This document shows positions 34,836 through 43,370 of a DNA stretch of 64,000 bases, piece after piece. Made by a program: the position numbers and the translations under genes. The DNA is taken from positions 265,630 through 329,629 of the forward strand of contig JBCBYV010000002.1 in assembly GCA_039815685.1 (NCBI GenBank), written 5' to 3'. Each line of letters begins with the position of its first letter. Position 1 is the stretch's first letter. The notes beneath the pieces are model-generated. The model was given only the letters and a program-made list of their open reading frames with translations, was not told the origin of the DNA and ran no database searches. The DNA is from Thermohalobaculum sp039815685. GTDB lineage: Bacteria; Pseudomonadota; Alphaproteobacteria; Rhodobacterales; Rhodobacteraceae.

Positions 34836-36056
34836 CTAGCGCTCAAGGTTTTCCTGCTGTTCGGGGCTCCGTGTCGCGGCGTGTGAAAGGGCGAACCACG
34901 TTGCCCACGCGATGGCCGCCGCGTGACCGATGGCATAGACCGGTGTGAGCGATAGGTCGGCGAGGCTCTGCGTGAGCAGCGGTGCGCCCGACCAGCAGAA
35001 GACGAGGGAGAGGCGTCCGCCAAACAGCTTCGCCGCGCCCGCCCGCCAGAGATGGACGAAGGCCACGAGAAGAAGCGCGCATTCGTAGTAGAGCGCGCGT
35101 GGCGGCAGGAACGGGAGCACGAGACAAAGAAGGGCGAGGGCGATGTCGGTGTTTGGCGCGCGGCGCCAGACGAGCACCAGCGCGCAGGCCGCCCCGCCGG
35201 CAAGGGCTGCGTGGAAGACGAGCGCGGGCGTCTGAGCGAGCCCCCAGCTTCGGGCCATGCCATAGGGGGTGACGATCAGCCCCTCCCAGCCCTCGAGGAG
35301 GGCCACATGTTCGGAGAGCTTCGCTGCCAGCGCCTGCCAGTACTCGATCCCGAACATCGCAGTGGCGAGCACCGTGAGTGCCATGGAGGCGGCAGCCGCA
35401 GTAATGAAGGTGCGCCATGCCGCGCCGGCTGCAAGCGCCAGTGGAAAAGCGAGGCCAAGCTGTGGCTTCACGGTGAAAGCCGCGATCGCCGTGCCGGCGC
35501 CTAGCGCCCTGCCAGCCAGAAGAGCGCCCGTGGCAGCGGCGAGGGCGGCGGCGAGGTGGAGGGAGATGTTGCCGAGTTGAAGCGCCAGCGGCACCGCCGG
35601 CGAGGCGAGCACCAGCCAGAGCATTCCGGGCGTCCGCCCGACGATCCCGCGGACAGCCGCTGCGAAGAGGCCGAGGCCGAGTACTAAGAAGAGTCCGAGG
35701 GCAAGGGAGAAGGAGAGGGCGCCGAAGGGCAGGGCGAAGAGCAGGAAGGTTGGGGGATAGAGCCAGTCGGCCCTGAGGTTTTCGCCGCCCGGTATCTGCC
35801 AGACATCGCCGAGCGTACCGCTGTCGAAGGCCGCCGTCGCATCGCCCGCGAGAGCCAACCCCGCAGCGCGCCAGAAGACCGTGAAATCGGTCGGCCAACT
35901 CTCGTAGCCGCGCGTGTTGAGCACGAGCGCGATGGCGAGGAGCCAGACTGCGAGAGCGCCGAGGGAGAGGCAGGCGAGGATCTTCGCCGCCTGCACCAGC
36001 CGCGCGCTTGGCAGCAGGGCACCGGGCTCAGGTCTCGGGGGCGGGGTCAATCGCAT
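34836..36056 (-). CDS. GT87/DUF2029-like polytopic membrane protein
   Basis: About 406 residues with roughly ten hydrophobic segments. The N-terminal loop after the first helix has WPTDFTVFWRAAGLALAGD, matching the aspartate motif of the GT87/DUF2029 family of polyprenyl-phosphate-mannose-using glycosyltransferases. WLYPPTFLLFALPFGAL and FTVKPQLGLAFPLAL are also typical. It would act at the cytoplasmic membrane with the active site outside. The ATG at 36056 lies inside the last codons of purB and is the most likely start. The acceptor is unknown. Confidence 0.8.
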   Translation of the reverse strand: MRLTPPPRPEPGALLPSARLVQAAKILACLSLGALAVWLLAIALVLNTRGYESWPTDFTVFWRAAGLALAGDATAAFDSGTLGDVWQIPGGENLRADWLYPPTFLLFALPFGALSFSLALGLFLVLGLGLFAAAVRGIVGRTPGMLWLVLASPAVPLALQLGNISLHLAAALAAATGALLAGRALGAGTAIAAFTVKPQLGLAFPLALAAGAAWRTFITAAAASMALTVLATAMFGIEYWQALAAKLSEHVALLEGWEGLIVTPYGMARSWGLAQTPALVFHAALAGGAACALVLVWRRAPNTDIALALLCLVLPFLPPRALYYECALLLVAFVHLWRAGAAKLFGGRLSLVFCWSGAPLLTQSLADLSLTPVYAIGHAAAIAWATWFALSHAATRSPEQQENLER

Positions 36057-37356
36057 CGGGGCCGAAGACGCGGGCGAAGATCGTGTCGACCTGCGCCGTA
36101 TGGTAGCCAAGGTCGAAATTGGCGTCGATCTCCTCCGCGCTCATCGCCGCCGACACTTCCGGGTCGGCCTTTAGCTCCGCCCTGAAGTCCTTGCCTTCCT
36201 CCCAGGTTTTCATCGCGTTCCGCTGTACCGCGCGATAGGCGTCCTCTCGGCTGAGGCCGGCCTGGGTGAGGGCAAGGAGGATGCGCTGCGAGTGGACCAG
36301 CCCGCGCGTCCGCTCGAGATTGCCGAGCATCGCCTCGGGGTAGACGACGAGGCGCTCGACGACGCCCGTCAGCCGGGCAAGCGCGAAGTCGAGCGTCACG
36401 GTCGCGTCCGGCCCGATGTTCCGCTCGACGGAGGAGTGGCTGATATCCCGCTCATGCCAGAGTGCCACGTTCTCCATCGCCGGCACGACATAGGCGCGAA
36501 CGAGGCGGGCGAGGCCGGTAAGGTTCTCCGTCAGCACCGGGTTGCGCTTGTGCGGCATGGCGGATGAGCCCTTCTGACCGGGCGAGAAATACTCCTCGGC
36601 CTCCAGCACCTCCGTCCGCTGCAGGTGCCGGATCTCGGTCGCAAGACGTTCGACGCTGGATGCCACGACGCCGAGGGTGGCAAAGAACATGGCGTGACGG
36701 TCGCGCGGGATGACCTGGGTCGAGACGGGCTCGGGTTCGAGGCCCATCTCGCGTGCGACATGTTCCTCGACGCTTGGATGGATATTGGCGAAGGTACCGA
36801 CCGCGCCCGAGATGGCGCAGGTGGCGATCTCGGCTCGCGCCGCCTGCAGCCGCAGCCGGGCGCGTTGGAACTCCGCGTGATAACCCGCGAGCTTCAGCCC
36901 GAAGGTCAGCGGTTCGGCATGGATCCCGTGGCTTCGCCCGATGCAGATCGTGTCCTTGTGCTCGAAGGCGCGGGCGCGCAGCGCGTCGAGCAGCCGGTCC
37001 ACATCCGCAAGCAGCAGATCCGCCGCCCGGACGAGTTGCAGGTTGAAGCATGTATCGAGGACATCTGAAGACGTCATGCCCTGGTGGACGAAGCGCGCTG
37101 GCTCTCCCACATGCTCTGCGAGATGTGTCAGAAAGGCGATGACGTCGTGCTTCACCTCCCGCTCGATCGCGTCGATCCGCTCGACGTCGAATTCCGCGTC
37201 CCGCGCAGTCCAGATGGCCTCTGCCGCTTCCCGCGGGATTACGCCGAGCGCGGCCTGTGCGTCGGCCGCATGGGCCTCGATCTCGAACCAGAGGCGGAAC
37301 TTGGTCTCGGGCGACCAGATGGCGGTCATCTCGGGGCGGCTGTAGCGGGGGATCAT
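36028..37356 (-). CDS. purB: Adenylosuccinate lyase
   Basis: The 442-residue enzyme of purine synthesis that cleaves SAICAR and adenylosuccinate with release of fumarate. The superfamily signature GSSAMPHKRNP lies near residues 263-273. The histidine of RSHGIHAEPLTFG and the N-terminal HQGMTSSDVLDT match the fumarase/aspartase superfamily active site. The start MIPRYSRPEMTAIW is the conserved one. It overlaps the downstream membrane-protein gene by 29 bases, suggesting coupled expression. Confidence 0.96.
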   Translation of the reverse strand: MIPRYSRPEMTAIWSPETKFRLWFEIEAHAADAQAALGVIPREAAEAIWTARDAEFDVERIDAIEREVKHDVIAFLTHLAEHVGEPARFVHQGMTSSDVLDTCFNLQLVRAADLLLADVDRLLDALRARAFEHKDTICIGRSHGIHAEPLTFGLKLAGYHAEFQRARLRLQAARAEIATCAISGAVGTFANIHPSVEEHVAREMGLEPEPVSTQVIPRDRHAMFFATLGVVASSVERLATEIRHLQRTEVLEAEEYFSPGQKGSSAMPHKRNPVLTENLTGLARLVRAYVVPAMENVALWHERDISHSSVERNIGPDATVTLDFALARLTGVVERLVVYPEAMLGNLERTRGLVHSQRILLALTQAGLSREDAYRAVQRNAMKTWEEGKDFRAELKADPEVSAAMSAEEIDANFDLGYHTAQVDTIFARVFGPDAIDPAPET

Positions 37357-37433
37357 CGGGGCCTCGCGCGCGTTTCATCTGGTCGTGGGGCGGCAGGTTG
37401 TGGGCGGGTGCGCGCTGAGCTAGCAGGTGCGGC

Positions 37434-37952
37434 ATGAACGAGGCAACCGAACGTTACTTCCGCGGCGGCTGGTCCATGCGCCGGATCATCGAGGATGTCG
37501 TGGACGGCGTGATCGGCGAGTTCTGGGGCGAGGCGCAGTTCGAGCCCGATGATGAGGGATTGCTCTGCCGGGAGGAAGGGGTGCTGCGGTTCCGCGGTCA
37601 GGACCTGCATGCGGATCGCGGGTCGCTCTGGCGCTTCCCTTCGCCCGGCGAGGTCGAGGTGCGCTACCTTGACGGTCGTCCCTTTCACAGCTTCCCGCTT
37701 GCGCGCCCGACGGCCGAACATCTCTGCGGTGACGACATCTATCAGGTGCACTACACGTTCGGCGCGGGTACCTGGAGCAGCGTCTGGTCGGTGTCCGGCC
37801 CCAACAAATCCTACCGCATGATGACCGACTACCGTCGCGTCGCAGAAGGGTCGCGGCCGCTGATCCGCCCGCGCGCCGACATGCCTGACAACGCAAGGGG
37901 TACCGGCGTAGATCCTGCACTCGCTATAGTTGAAGCACTCGGCTCACGCTAA
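37434..37952 (+). CDS. DUF6314 family protein
   Basis: A 172-residue soluble protein. The pattern GGWSMRRIIEDVVDG, FWGEAQFEP, LDGRPFHSFPL, HLCGDDIYQVHYTF and WSVSGPNKSYRMMTDYRR fits DUF6314, a lipocalin-like alphaproteobacterial family of unknown function with alternating beta strands. It is divergent from purB across a 77-base gap. An AT-rich region follows. Confidence 0.75.
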   Translation: MNEATERYFRGGWSMRRIIEDVVDGVIGEFWGEAQFEPDDEGLLCREEGVLRFRGQDLHADRGSLWRFPSPGEVEVRYLDGRPFHSFPLARPTAEHLCGDDIYQVHYTFGAGTWSSVWSVSGPNKSYRMMTDYRRVAEGSRPLIRPRADMPDNARGTGVDPALAIVEALGSR

Positions 37953-38227
37953 TTCATAGATATTATGATCTTCTAATTATTAATGGATCTTAACTTATTC
38001 GCCTAGATTGGGGCGGTTATGCATGCCAGTTCGACCACGGCTCGCCGCATTTCAGGGGCACTAAGGGTACTGGGGATGCTATGATCGATTCGTCGGCGGG
38101 TTGTTACTGATTACGGCACTGTGTGTTTGGTAGCCCTTGTTCGCCTTGTCGCCTGCGACGTTCGACACAGCAGATTTGTGGTGGATGGCCTGCGACGCAT
38201 GCGGGTCGCGGTGCTTCTGGAGGGAAC
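37953..38227 (+). promoter_or_regulatory. AT-rich region upstream of the Cache-like protein gene
   Basis: The first 50 bases (TTCATAGATATTATGATCTTC onward) are far richer in AT than anything else nearby. Such a stretch can be an UP element, a bent-DNA promoter or a nucleoid-protein site. TATGAT at 38080-38085 is a -10 candidate without a convincing -35. The region ends with the GGAGGGAAC ribosome binding site of the next gene. Confidence 0.45.
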
Positions 38228-38848
38228 ATGAGAGAACTTAAGAGCGGGGCGGTTGCCGCCTTCATCGCGCTTAGCCTCGGTGCAGGGGCGTTGTTCGCGC
38301 CGATGGCCAGCGCTCAGGACCGCCCGGAATTTGCCGGTCTGGTCGAGGAGGTCGCGGCGACCGAGCTGCAGGAGTGGATCACCGATCCCATCTTCCTCTA
38401 CGCGATCCGTGAGCAGAACGAGCGCAACGGGACGCTTCGCCAGGGCAAGATCGACTTTCTCGATCAGGAGTGGCGGGCCGAAAACGGCGCCGGTCCGATG
38501 ATCTACGATCTGCTCGACCGCCAGGCTTCGGTGATCCTTCGTGACCGTCGCGAGCTTTCGAACGGTGTCATTACCGAGATCATCCTGATGGACCAGTATG
38601 GCCTCAACGTTGCCATCTCCGATCCGACCTCGGATTTCTGGCAGGGCGACGAGGCGAAGTATCAGGAGACCTATCTGCTCGGTCAGGGCGCGGTCCATGT
38701 CGGCGAGATCGAGTTTGACGACTCAACCCAGCTCTATCAGACCCAGGTCAGCATGACCGTGACCGATCCCGAGAACGGCGATGCGCCGATCGGGGCCGTG
38801 ACCTTCGGTATCAATCTCGACGTCCTGAAGGCGCAGCTCGCCAACTGA
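38228..38848 (+). CDS. Secreted Cache (PDC) sensor-domain protein
   Basis: A 206-residue protein with a clear signal peptide (FIALSLGAGALFAPMASAQ, cut after about residue 29). The mature part resembles a single Cache/PDC ligand-binding domain: a long helix with WITDPIFLYAIREQNERNG, an ILRDRRELSNGVITEIILMDQYGLNVAISDPTSDFWQGDE core and a C-terminal PIGAVTFGINLDVLKAQL. These features normally sit outside a membrane kinase or chemoreceptor; here there is no membrane or output domain, so the protein would be a free periplasmic binder. A strong terminator follows, separating it from mtkAB. Confidence 0.75.
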   Translation: MRELKSGAVAAFIALSLGAGALFAPMASAQDRPEFAGLVEEVAATELQEWITDPIFLYAIREQNERNGTLRQGKIDFLDQEWRAENGAGPMIYDLLDRQASVILRDRRELSNGVITEIILMDQYGLNVAISDPTSDFWQGDEAKYQETYLLGQGAVHVGEIEFDDSTQLYQTQVSMTVTDPENGDAPIGAVTFGINLDVLKAQLAN

Positions 38849-38873
38849 ACTCGGCGCCTTCGTGCAAGCTGTC

Positions 38874-38896
38874 AGGCCGGGCATTGCCCGGCCTTT
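38874..38896 (+). terminator. Intrinsic terminator after the Cache-like gene
   Basis: AGGCCGGGC-ATT-GCCCGGCCT is a perfect nine-base stem with a three-base loop, followed by TTTCCATTTGTTG. It lies about 25 bases after the stop codon and is the best intrinsic terminator in the window. Confidence 0.8.
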
Positions 38897-38932
38897 CCAT
38901 TTGTTGCGCCGATTTTCCGCACCGTCGCTTTT

Positions 38933-38953
38933 GTTGTGAATATCATTTACAAC
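38933..38953. promoter_or_regulatory. 21-bp operator-like dyad upstream of mtkA
   Basis: GTTGTGAAT-ATC-ATTTACAAC is an inverted repeat with eight of nine arm positions matching and a three-base centre, placed 136 bases before the mtkA ATG in an AT-rich stretch. It has the size and symmetry of a dimeric regulator site. The regulator is not in view. Confidence 0.5.
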
Positions 38954-39088
38954 ATTTTCATTTATTGCTGGCTGTAAACCACAGGTGCAACAGCCCGACC
39001 CGGTTTTGGTTTCCGCGGCCCGCTCCCTGTCGCAGGAGGACCGCGGAAGACCGGCGCAACGCGCGCCCGATGAACCGGGAGGGATCGG

Positions 39089-40273
39089 ATGGACATCCAC
39101 GAATACCAGGCAAAGGAGATCCTTGCAGGCTTCGGCGTGCCCGTGCCGCGGGGCGGCATCGCCTACAGCCCCGAGCAGGCGGGGTATCGGGCGCGGGAGC
39201 TTGCGGGGCGGGCCTGGGTCGTCAAGGCGCAGATCCACTCCGGCGGGCGCGGCGAGGCGGGTGGCGTGAAGATCTGCCGGAGCGAGGAAGAGATCGTGGA
39301 GGCCTCGCAAGGCATGCTGGGCCGCATGCTCGCGACGCGCCAGACCGGCCCGCGGGGCAAGCTCGTAAGCCGCCTTTATGTCGAGGAGGCGACCGATATC
39401 GCGCGCGAGCTCTATCTCGGCTTCGTGCTCGATCGCGCGTCCGAGCGCATTATGGTGGTCGCATCCTCCGAAGGCGGAATGGAGATCGAGGAGCTTTCGG
39501 CCGAGAAACCGGAGACGATCCGCCGCCTCTCCATCGATCCCGCGACCGGGCTGCGGGATTTTCAGTCGCGAGAACTGGCTTTTGCCCTAGGCTTCGAGGC
39601 GGCGCAGGTCAACGATGCGGTGCGGATCTTCAAGGGCGCATACCGCGCATTCCGGGACCTCGACGCGACCATGGTCGAGATCAATCCGCTCGTCGTGACG
39701 GGAGATGGCCGTCTCGTCGCGCTCGACGCCAAGATGAGCTTCGATGACAATGCCATGTTCCGCCGGCCCCAGATCGCGGAGCTGCGCGACAAGAGCCAGG
39801 AGGATCCGCGCGAGAGCCATGCCAACGATCGCGGCCTCAACTATGTTGGGCTCGACGGCAATATCGGCTGCATGATCAACGGTGCGGGCCTTGCGATGGC
39901 GACGCTCGACATGATCAAGCTGGCAGGTGGGGAGCCTGCGAACTTCCTCGATATCGGCGGCGGTGCCTCGCCCGAGCGCGTGCTGAAGGCGTTCCGCGCG
40001 GTGCTGATGGATCCAAAGGTCGAGGTGGTGCTGGTCAACATTTTCGCCGGCATCAACCGCTGTGACTGGGTGGCGGAGGGCGTCGTTCAGGCCTTCGAGA
40101 AGCTGGAGCTGCAGTTGCCCGTCGTCGTCCGGCTCGCCGGGACGAACGTCGAAGAGGGTCAGGCGATCATCGCGAATTCGGGCCTGCCCATCGTCACCGC
40201 AACCAGTCTGGCGGATGCCGCGCAGAAGGCCGTCGCAGCACTCGCGGCTGCGCCCATGAAGAACGCGAGCTGA
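39089..40273 (+). CDS. mtkA: Malate-CoA ligase, beta subunit
   Basis: A 394-residue SucC paralogue that I assign as the malate thiokinase beta subunit, which together with MtkB forms malyl-CoA from malate, CoA and ATP. It opens MDIHEYQAKEILAGFGVPVP, with KAQIHSGGRGEAGGVK, EINPLVVTGDGRL and NGAGLAMATLDMIK. The run NIFAGINRCDWVAEGVV and the residues RLAGTNVEEG agree with MtkA rather than succinate-specific SucC (NIFGGIMRCD at 10.9 kb here). GGGAGGGA precedes the ATG. mtkB follows after eleven bases. Confidence 0.9.
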   Translation: MDIHEYQAKEILAGFGVPVPRGGIAYSPEQAGYRARELAGRAWVVKAQIHSGGRGEAGGVKICRSEEEIVEASQGMLGRMLATRQTGPRGKLVSRLYVEEATDIARELYLGFVLDRASERIMVVASSEGGMEIEELSAEKPETIRRLSIDPATGLRDFQSRELAFALGFEAAQVNDAVRIFKGAYRAFRDLDATMVEINPLVVTGDGRLVALDAKMSFDDNAMFRRPQIAELRDKSQEDPRESHANDRGLNYVGLDGNIGCMINGAGLAMATLDMIKLAGGEPANFLDIGGGASPERVLKAFRAVLMDPKVEVVLVNIFAGINRCDWVAEGVVQAFEKLELQLPVVVRLAGTNVEEGQAIIANSGLPIVTATSLADAAQKAVAALAAAPMKNAS

Positions 40274-40284
40274 GGAGGACATCG

Positions 40285-41184
40285 ATGGCCATTCTGATCG
40301 ACAGCGAGATCCGGGTCCTTGTGCAAGGCATGTCGGGCCGGCTCGGCAAGTTCCACGCCGAGGATATGATCCGCTACGGCACCAACGTCGTCTCGGGCGT
40401 GACGCCGGGCAAGGGCGGCACGACGGTCCTCGAGCGGCCGCAATTCGATACGGTGCGCGCCGCCGTCGAGGCCACAGGTGCCGAGGCGAGCCTTGTTTTC
40501 GTGCCGCCCCCCTTCGCGGCCGATGCCATCATGGAGGCGGCGGATGCGGGCATTCGCACCGCCGTCTGCATCACCGATGGGATCCCTGCGCAGGACATGA
40601 TGCAGGTGAAGCGGTTCCTCCGCCGCTACCGCGAGGACCGGAAGATGCGGCTGATCGGCCCGAACTGCGCCGGGATCATCAGTCCAGGCAAGGGGTTCAT
40701 GGGCATCATGCCGACCCATATCTACATGCCCGGCCGTGTCGGAATTGTCAGCCGCTCGGGCACGCTCGGCTACGAGGCGGCGAGCCAGATGAAGGCGCTC
40801 GGCATTGGCGTCTCGTCCTCGATCGGCATCGGTGGCGATCCGATCAACGGCTCGTCCTTTCGGGATATTCTCGCCCTCTTCGAAGCTGATCCCGAGACGG
40901 ATGCCGTGATGATGATCGGCGAGATCGGCGGGCCGCAGGAGGCGGAGGCTGCGCGTTGGGCCAAGGACAACATGTCGAAGCCCGTCGCCGCCTATGTTGC
41001 GGGCCTCTCAGCCCCGAAGGGCCGGACCATGGGCCATGCGGGCGCTATCATCTCGGCTTTTGGCGAAAGTGCTCAGGAAAAGGTCGAGATCCTTCAGGAC
41101 TGCGGCATCCGCGTTGCCCCGACGCCCTCGCAGATGGGAGAAACCGTCGCGGCACTTCTAGCCAAGCGCCCGGAGCCTGCCTGA
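40285..41184 (+). CDS. mtkB: Malate-CoA ligase, alpha subunit
   Basis: The 299-residue alpha subunit of malate-CoA ligase, a SucD paralogue. It begins MAILIDSEIRVLVQGMSG. NVVSGVTPGKGG binds CoA, KRFLRRYREDRKMRLIGPNCAGI includes the RRY insertion seen in MtkB but not in SucD, and the phosphohistidine is in KGRTMGHAGAIIS. In methylotrophs this enzyme belongs to the serine cycle. No other serine-cycle genes lie in the window, so here it may serve acetate or glyoxylate metabolism with malyl-CoA lyase. It is convergent with a chemoreceptor gene. Confidence 0.9.
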   Translation: MAILIDSEIRVLVQGMSGRLGKFHAEDMIRYGTNVVSGVTPGKGGTTVLERPQFDTVRAAVEATGAEASLVFVPPPFAADAIMEAADAGIRTAVCITDGIPAQDMMQVKRFLRRYREDRKMRLIGPNCAGIISPGKGFMGIMPTHIYMPGRVGIVSRSGTLGYEAASQMKALGIGVSSSIGIGGDPINGSSFRDILALFEADPETDAVMMIGEIGGPQEAEAARWAKDNMSKPVAAYVAGLSAPKGRTMGHAGAIISAFGESAQEKVEILQDCGIRVAPTPSQMGETVAALLAKRPEPA

Positions 41185-41206
41185 GCCAGCCTGGCATGAT
41201 CGGTCT

Positions 41207-43273
41207 TTAGGCCGCGATACCGGGCTCGGTGCTCGACATGATCGCGGCCGGTGCCTCGGCATGACCGGACGCAGGCGCTTCACCGCTGCCTTCATGTCCC
41301 GCGTGGAAGAAGGCGTGGAGGACCTCCAGCCGCTCGCTCAGACGCTCGACGTCGCGAGCGGCTTCCGCGCTCGATTGGCCCAGTGATTTGCTCTGGTGAT
41401 TGACTTCGGAGAGCACGTTCAGCGCGTCGTTGATCTGCGAGATTCCGATCTTCTGCTCGCTCATCGCACCGCTGATCTCGGATGTGAGCTTGGAGGTGCG
41501 TCCGATCTCGGGCGCCAATCTGTCGATCTCCCCCTTCGCACGTCCGGCAGCATCGACGGTACGGGTGGCAAGTCGGTCGATCTCGTCGGCAGTTTCTCGT
41601 GAATGCTCGGCGAGCTTGCGCACCTGCTGCGCGACGATTGCGAAGCCGCGGCCATGCTCGCCGGCGCGTGCTGCTTCGACTGCCGCGTTCAAGGCCAGGA
41701 GATCGGTCTGACGCGCAATCTCCTGGATGAGGTTGACGCGTTGGCTGATCTCGCTCACGGCCTGAGTGGCTTCGGATACCGCTTCCAGGGCATCGGTCGC
41801 GCTCGCGGCCGCGGCACCGGCTGTGCGGCTCGTCTCTGCTGCGTTCTCGTCACTCGTCTGCATCGTCTTGTCGAGCTCTTCGACCGACGCTGCCGCAGTG
41901 TCCGTCGCTTCCGACTGGCGATGGGAGTGTGTCGCGACATCTGACGCCATGGACGAGAGGGTGCTAGCCTGAACGGACAGATTGCGCACCGCATCGCCCG
42001 TCTCGAAGGTCACGCGCCGCAGCTCCGACTGCATACGCTGGAGCGCATGCCCGAGCCGGTCGCGATCCGAGGCGATCGGGATCTTGCCATCCAGTTGACC
42101 GCGTGAGACGCGGTCCGCGGCTTCGGCGCTTTGGTGCATGCGCAGCGCCAGATTCTCGAGGCCGGAGACGATCTCGCCAACCTCGTCGCGTCGATGGACA
42201 GTTGCAATCTCCGTCTCGCCGTCGACAAGCGCCGCGATCGCACCGCGGACATCCGAAAGCCCTATCATCGCCGAGCGCGCCGCATAGAACACGAGCAGCA
42301 GCATGAGAAGCATCGCACCGATACCGCCTGCGCCCTTAAGGATCTTCTGATTGGTCAATGCGGTCTTCTTCGCATCCAGAAAGTCGATGGCCTCGACGAT
42401 GATCTTCCGCTCGACATCCGCGATCAGGTCAAGGCGTTGAGTTGCCGTGTCGAACCACATCTTTCCGTCGATGCCCTGACCGTTGACCGTCTCGTCGATC
42501 GTTGCGAGCACTTTCCGCCACTTCTCGATCTGTTCGACGGCCGCGCCGCGCACCGTCTCACTGAAGAGCTCCCGGTGCTCGACTGACGCGAATGCCCGGA
42601 AGCGTCTGATCGCTCCCTGCTCCGAGACGAGCTGGTTATTGTAATCCACGAAGGTCGCGACATCGATGCTTCCCGCCGCCGCCTGGTTGAAGAGAGCGCC
42701 ACCGAAAGCGCGCTCCAAGCCGCCATGTTCCTTCGCCTCGATGAGCTTCACGGCGGGAAAGAGCCGGTTCGAGATCTCTCGTGTTGGGCTGCGGTCGACC
42801 GCGAAAGAGATCACCCCCACGATATCCTTGATGAGGCCCGTATAGGTCGCGATGACCGCCCGGGGATCGGCACTCTGTGCATCGACCTCGTTCCTCATGC
42901 CGCCGAGCCCGTCCAATGTGCTGAGAAGCATCCGCAGTTCGGGATCGAGCTGTGGGATCGCCGTGCCGATACCGCTCTGCGAGACGAAGCGCTTGAACTC
43001 CTCGGTCTTGCTGTCCACCCGGTTGCGCTGGTCGCGAAGGGCGCGCACGAAGCGGTCTGCATAACTTCCCGTGATCGCACCCAGGCTGCGGCCGCGTTCA
43101 ATCTGCAGCTCGTGCACAAGGTCGCTCGCGTTGGCCACGAGGCCGACCACGCTGCCACGCTCCGCGAGATCGTTGGCTGTCCCGAGATCTCGTGAGATCA
43201 AGATCGCCAGGAAAACAGACGCCGTGACGACCGGCAGCGCCAGAGCCAAAGCCACCTTCGATCTCAGATTCAT
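41207..43273 (-). CDS. Methyl-accepting chemotaxis protein with NIT sensor domain
   Basis: A 688-residue transmembrane receptor. One membrane segment lies near residues 7-28 and a second near 314-334. Between them is a helical periplasmic domain beginning LVHELQIERGRSLGAITG, the hallmark of NIT (nitrate- and nitrite-sensing) domains. HAMP-like sequence follows, then a cytoplasmic signalling domain whose hairpin tip reads EIARQTDLLALNAAVEAARAGE. The start at 43273 has GGAG seven bases upstream; the longer frame is not supported. No other chemotaxis gene is nearby, so it is an orphan receptor. Confidence 0.87.
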   Translation of the reverse strand: MNLRSKVALALALPVVTASVFLAILISRDLGTANDLAERGSVVGLVANASDLVHELQIERGRSLGAITGSYADRFVRALRDQRNRVDSKTEEFKRFVSQSGIGTAIPQLDPELRMLLSTLDGLGGMRNEVDAQSADPRAVIATYTGLIKDIVGVISFAVDRSPTREISNRLFPAVKLIEAKEHGGLERAFGGALFNQAAAGSIDVATFVDYNNQLVSEQGAIRRFRAFASVEHRELFSETVRGAAVEQIEKWRKVLATIDETVNGQGIDGKMWFDTATQRLDLIADVERKIIVEAIDFLDAKKTALTNQKILKGAGGIGAMLLMLLLVFYAARSAMIGLSDVRGAIAALVDGETEIATVHRRDEVGEIVSGLENLALRMHQSAEAADRVSRGQLDGKIPIASDRDRLGHALQRMQSELRRVTFETGDAVRNLSVQASTLSSMASDVATHSHRQSEATDTAAASVEELDKTMQTSDENAAETSRTAGAAAASATDALEAVSEATQAVSEISQRVNLIQEIARQTDLLALNAAVEAARAGEHGRGFAIVAQQVRKLAEHSRETADEIDRLATRTVDAAGRAKGEIDRLAPEIGRTSKLTSEISGAMSEQKIGISQINDALNVLSEVNHQSKSLGQSSAEAARDVERLSERLEVLHAFFHAGHEGSGEAPASGHAEAPAAIMSSTEPGIAA

Positions 43274-43370
43274 CGCACGCTCCGTTAGCCAAGCAGGGGC
43301 CATCCGCCCCGGCAGAGACGGCGGGAACCTACCAATCCATTCGTTCAAGAAGCGTTGATGGCTGACCCTT

